Source of the DNA: Bacteroidaceae bacterium
GTDB taxonomy: Bacteria; Bacteroidota; Bacteroidia; Bacteroidales; Bacteroidaceae
Length of the DNA stretch: 60,636 nt
Direction of reading: 5' to 3'
NCBI GenBank assembly: GCA_024401225.1
Contig: JAKSLM010000012.1
Span: 1-60,636, forward strand
In this document: in pieces, positions 59,292 through 60,636 of the stretch
Layout: the number at the start of each line of letters is the position of its first letter
Position numbering within the stretch: the first letter of the stretch is position 1
Made by a program: the position numbers and the translations under genes
Notes under the pieces: model-generated
The model's input: only the letters and a program-made list of their open reading frames with translations
Databases searched by the model: none
What the model was told of the DNA's origin: nothing

Positions 59292-59534
59292 ATGCATACA
59301 TTTCTTGAAATAACAAAGGCTGAGTACATTGACGGATACCGTCTGCGACTCTATTTTAATACTGGTGAGGTGCGCATTGCCGACCTGGAATCCTCACTTG
59401 TAGGTGAAGTGTTCATGCCACTACGGAATATCGAAATGTTCAAGCGCTTCACCATCAAGTTCGACACAGTAACGTGGGAGAACGAAGCAGACCTTGCTCC
59501 CGAGTACCTTTATGACATCAGCAAGGCTGCATAA
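59292..59534 (+). CDS. DUF2442 protein (TA-like module, second gene)
   Basis: An 80-residue protein: ITKAEYIDGYRLRLYFNTGE and IKFDTVTWENEADLAPEYLY are typical DUF2442. Second gene of the DUF4160/DUF2442 pair. A heptamer-like repeat (AAATCAT units) follows within 20 bases of its stop. Confidence 0.85.
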   Translation: MHTFLEITKAEYIDGYRLRLYFNTGEVRIADLESSLVGEVFMPLRNIEMFKRFTIKFDTVTWENEADLAPEYLYDISKAA

Positions 59535-59540
59535 TCCCTC

Positions 59541-59568
59541 ATTCCAAATCATAAATCATAAATCAAAA
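59541..59568 (+). repeat. Short heptamer-period repeat (AAATCAT) before a small open frame
   Basis: AAATCAT AAATCAT AAATCAA runs into the ATG at 59569, the same layout as the other 7-base repeats. Confidence 0.6.
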
Positions 59569-59718
59569 ATGCTTCCTACCGCTCCTACATATAGCACCTC
59601 AGCTCGCATCTCTTCGCCCGGCACTTGTGCTGAGCCTTATCGAAGCATGGGAGAGGCTGGAAGAGTGCTTTCTAAGCGCTCTTTGCACACCATAGGGGGG
59701 GGTACACAAGCAACATAA
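59569..59718 (+). CDS. Candidate small protein (49 residues)
   Basis: ATG 59569 to TAA 59716-59718: a 49-residue product beginning MLPTAPTYSTSARISS with two Cys-poor basic stretches and no signal peptide. It begins directly after a heptamer repeat and ends 26 bases before a strong terminator, which argues for a transcribed unit. Composition is not convincing for a folded protein and it may instead be part of a non-coding RNA: GAGTGC/GCGCTC forms a hairpin at 59665-59683. Low confidence. Confidence 0.3.
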   Translation: MLPTAPTYSTSARISSPGTCAEPYRSMGEAGRVLSKRSLHTIGGGTQAT

Positions 59719-59744
59719 TTTCAGTCGATTATATCGAACCATAC

Positions 59745-59789
59745 AGCCTGCTACGGGCACTCTGCGCGAGTGTCGGTAGCAGGCTTTTT
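59745..59789 (+). terminator. Strong intrinsic terminator
   Basis: AGCCTGCTAC (59745-59754) pairs exactly with GTAGCAGGCT (59776-59785), with CACT/AGTG inside, followed by TTTTT. It ends the DUF4160/DUF2442/small-frame unit. Confidence 0.9.
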
Positions 59790-59840
59790 GTGTGAATACA
59801 CTTAACATATCAAAATAACTAAATTAACATCTAACAAACA

Positions 59841-59996
59841 ATGAAAAAGAAAAACTACGAAAAACCTCAGAGCCAGGTCATCGAGGTCGATCAGACAGAC
59901 ATCATCTGTGTAAGTCCAAGTACATTTTCCCTTGAAAATGGCGGCAATATTGGAGAAGGTAATGACAGCGACTGGGGCTCAGACACCGGATGGTAA
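59841..59996 (+). CDS. Small Bacteroidales peptide (51 residues) preceding a fimbrillin-like gene
   Basis: ATG 59841 to TAA 59994-59996: MKKKNYEKPQSQVIEVDQTD, then IICVSPSTFSLENGG and an acidic, glycine-rich tail GEGNDSDWGSDTGW. Short peptides with the start KxYxxPxxxVIxxxxxxxIIC(A/V)S are common in Prevotella and Bacteroides, often next to fimbrillin-like lipoprotein genes (from memory). No export signal is obvious; a conserved leader plus variable tail hints at a precursor peptide, which is only an inference. It sits 35 bases before the next gene. Confidence 0.75.
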   Translation: MKKKNYEKPQSQVIEVDQTDIICVSPSTFSLENGGNIGEGNDSDWGSDTGW

Positions 59997-60031
59997 TCTT
60001 AATAATCAAACTATTAAAAACAAAGAAGACA

Positions 60032-60636
60032 ATGAAAAAGACAATATTTTTGGGTATCATAGCTGCATCACTTGGTTTCACAGCATGCAGCAACGAGGAT
60101 GCTAACCTCAGCGAAAAAACACAGAAGAAGGGCATGGTGCTCAACGCTACCGTAGAACAGCCAGCTGAGACACGAGCTACCATTGACATCTCAGCAGTCG
60201 GCTGGCAGTTTGCTTTTGCAGAGAATGATGAGATTAAGGTAACCAACTCTGCTGTTGCCAGCGACACATACTACACCTTCACCAACGACGGCACCAACTT
60301 TAAGAGCACAGATGCAGAAACAACGGCAACCGATGCCAACTGGTTTGCTTACTTCCCATCAAACAGCATTGATCTGACAGGTCAGGCTGGTACTTTGGAA
60401 GGCGTTGCTAACCTCTACGCTCTGGCTGGAGCAACAGCTTCTGCTACAACTGGCGAGAGCGGTTTGGACATCACCATGAGTGCCAAGGTAGCTATCCTCA
60501 AGATTGAGAACAATAAGGGCGCTATAGACATTCAGGTAAAGACAAGCGCTACCGATTTCGTTACTGGCTTGACGGCAAAGAGCGGAGAGGCAGGCTTCGA
60601 TGTGACAACAAGCACTACTGCAACCAGCCTGTTCAC
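60032..60636 (+). CDS. Fimbrillin/Mfa-like lipoprotein (partial, runs off right edge)
   Basis: The first 201 residues are visible and the frame is open at the window end. Lipobox FTACS puts Cys at 19. ATVEQPAETRATI, with the RAT segment, is the usual fimbrillin-like start (proteolytic activation site), followed by WQFAFAENDEIKVTNSA and beta-rich, Ser/Thr/Ala-rich sequence. It probably belongs to the FimA/Mfa1-like major or minor fimbriae subunits. Further fimbrial genes may lie beyond the window. Confidence 0.8.
   Translation, partial: MKKTIFLGIIAASLGFTACSNEDANLSEKTQKKGMVLNATVEQPAETRATIDISAVGWQFAFAENDEIKVTNSAVASDTYYTFTNDGTNFKSTDAETTATDANWFAYFPSNSIDLTGQAGTLEGVANLYALAGATASATTGESGLDITMSAKVAILKIENNKGAIDIQVKTSATDFVTGLTAKSGEAGFDVTTSTTATSLF

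Overview
The window looks like chromosomal DNA from a gut or oral member of the Bacteroidales, most likely Prevotellaceae (Prevotella/Segatella type). The reasons are: a SusC/SusD pair, several secreted glycoside hydrolases (GH16, GH43, GH92), a bifunctional fucokinase/GDP-fucose pyrophosphorylase (Fkp), secreted proteins with a Prevotella-style C-terminal tail, and many upstream matches to the Bacteroidetes -7 promoter box TAnnTTTG. The genus is an inference from gene content.

Layout. 1-1.9 kb: a ferredoxin and a radical SAM protein that runs off the left edge, as one operon. 2-4 kb: a TPR sensor kinase. 4.5-15.9 kb: one leftward locus reading SusC, SusD, a lipoprotein, two TlpA-like thioredoxin-fold proteins and a three-repeat secreted protein. 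16-23.2 kb: trmN6 and ilvE, then a 1338-residue surface protein and a GH43-like enzyme. 23.2-33.7 kb (rightward): MTA/SAH nucleosidase, leuB, metA, a U32 protein, a membrane lipoprotein, a Dna2-like nuclease-helicase and a GH16 glucanase. 33.8-36.2 kb (leftward): purN and a second GH43 enzyme. 36.2-42.7 kb: an AT-rich accessory region with nested inverted repeats, an 84-residue gene of unknown function, a complete DpnII-type restriction-modification operon with a long structured upstream region, a small unknown gene and a GNAT/small-protein pair, ending at tRNA-Lys. 42.9-47 kb: fkp and an AI-2E family transporter. 47-52.4 kb: rsmI, a coiled-coil lipoprotein, a secreted protein and GH92. 52.4-55.5 kb: a ROK glucokinase overlapping a second TPR sensor kinase. 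55.5-60.6 kb: an esterase, type I asparaginase, LysE exporter, DUF4924, a DUF4160/DUF2442 pair, two very small genes and the start of a fimbrillin-like lipoprotein.

How it fits together: most genes serve glycan or peptide scavenging (SusCD, GH16, GH43, GH92, esterase, glucokinase, Fkp) and amino-acid metabolism (ilvE, leuB, metA, mtnN, ansA).

The most unusual signal is upstream of the DpnII-type operon (40.83-41.28 kb). Two elements there share a conserved core but are closed by different stems that stay paired, and the pairing is complete only when read as RNA of the leftward strand. One element overlaps a terminator-like hairpin directly before the methylase start, an arrangement typical of riboswitches or attenuators. 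A second broad signal is a set of 7- or 8-base-period repeats that sit just before start codons at seven places. No computation or database search was run; all calls are by reading.
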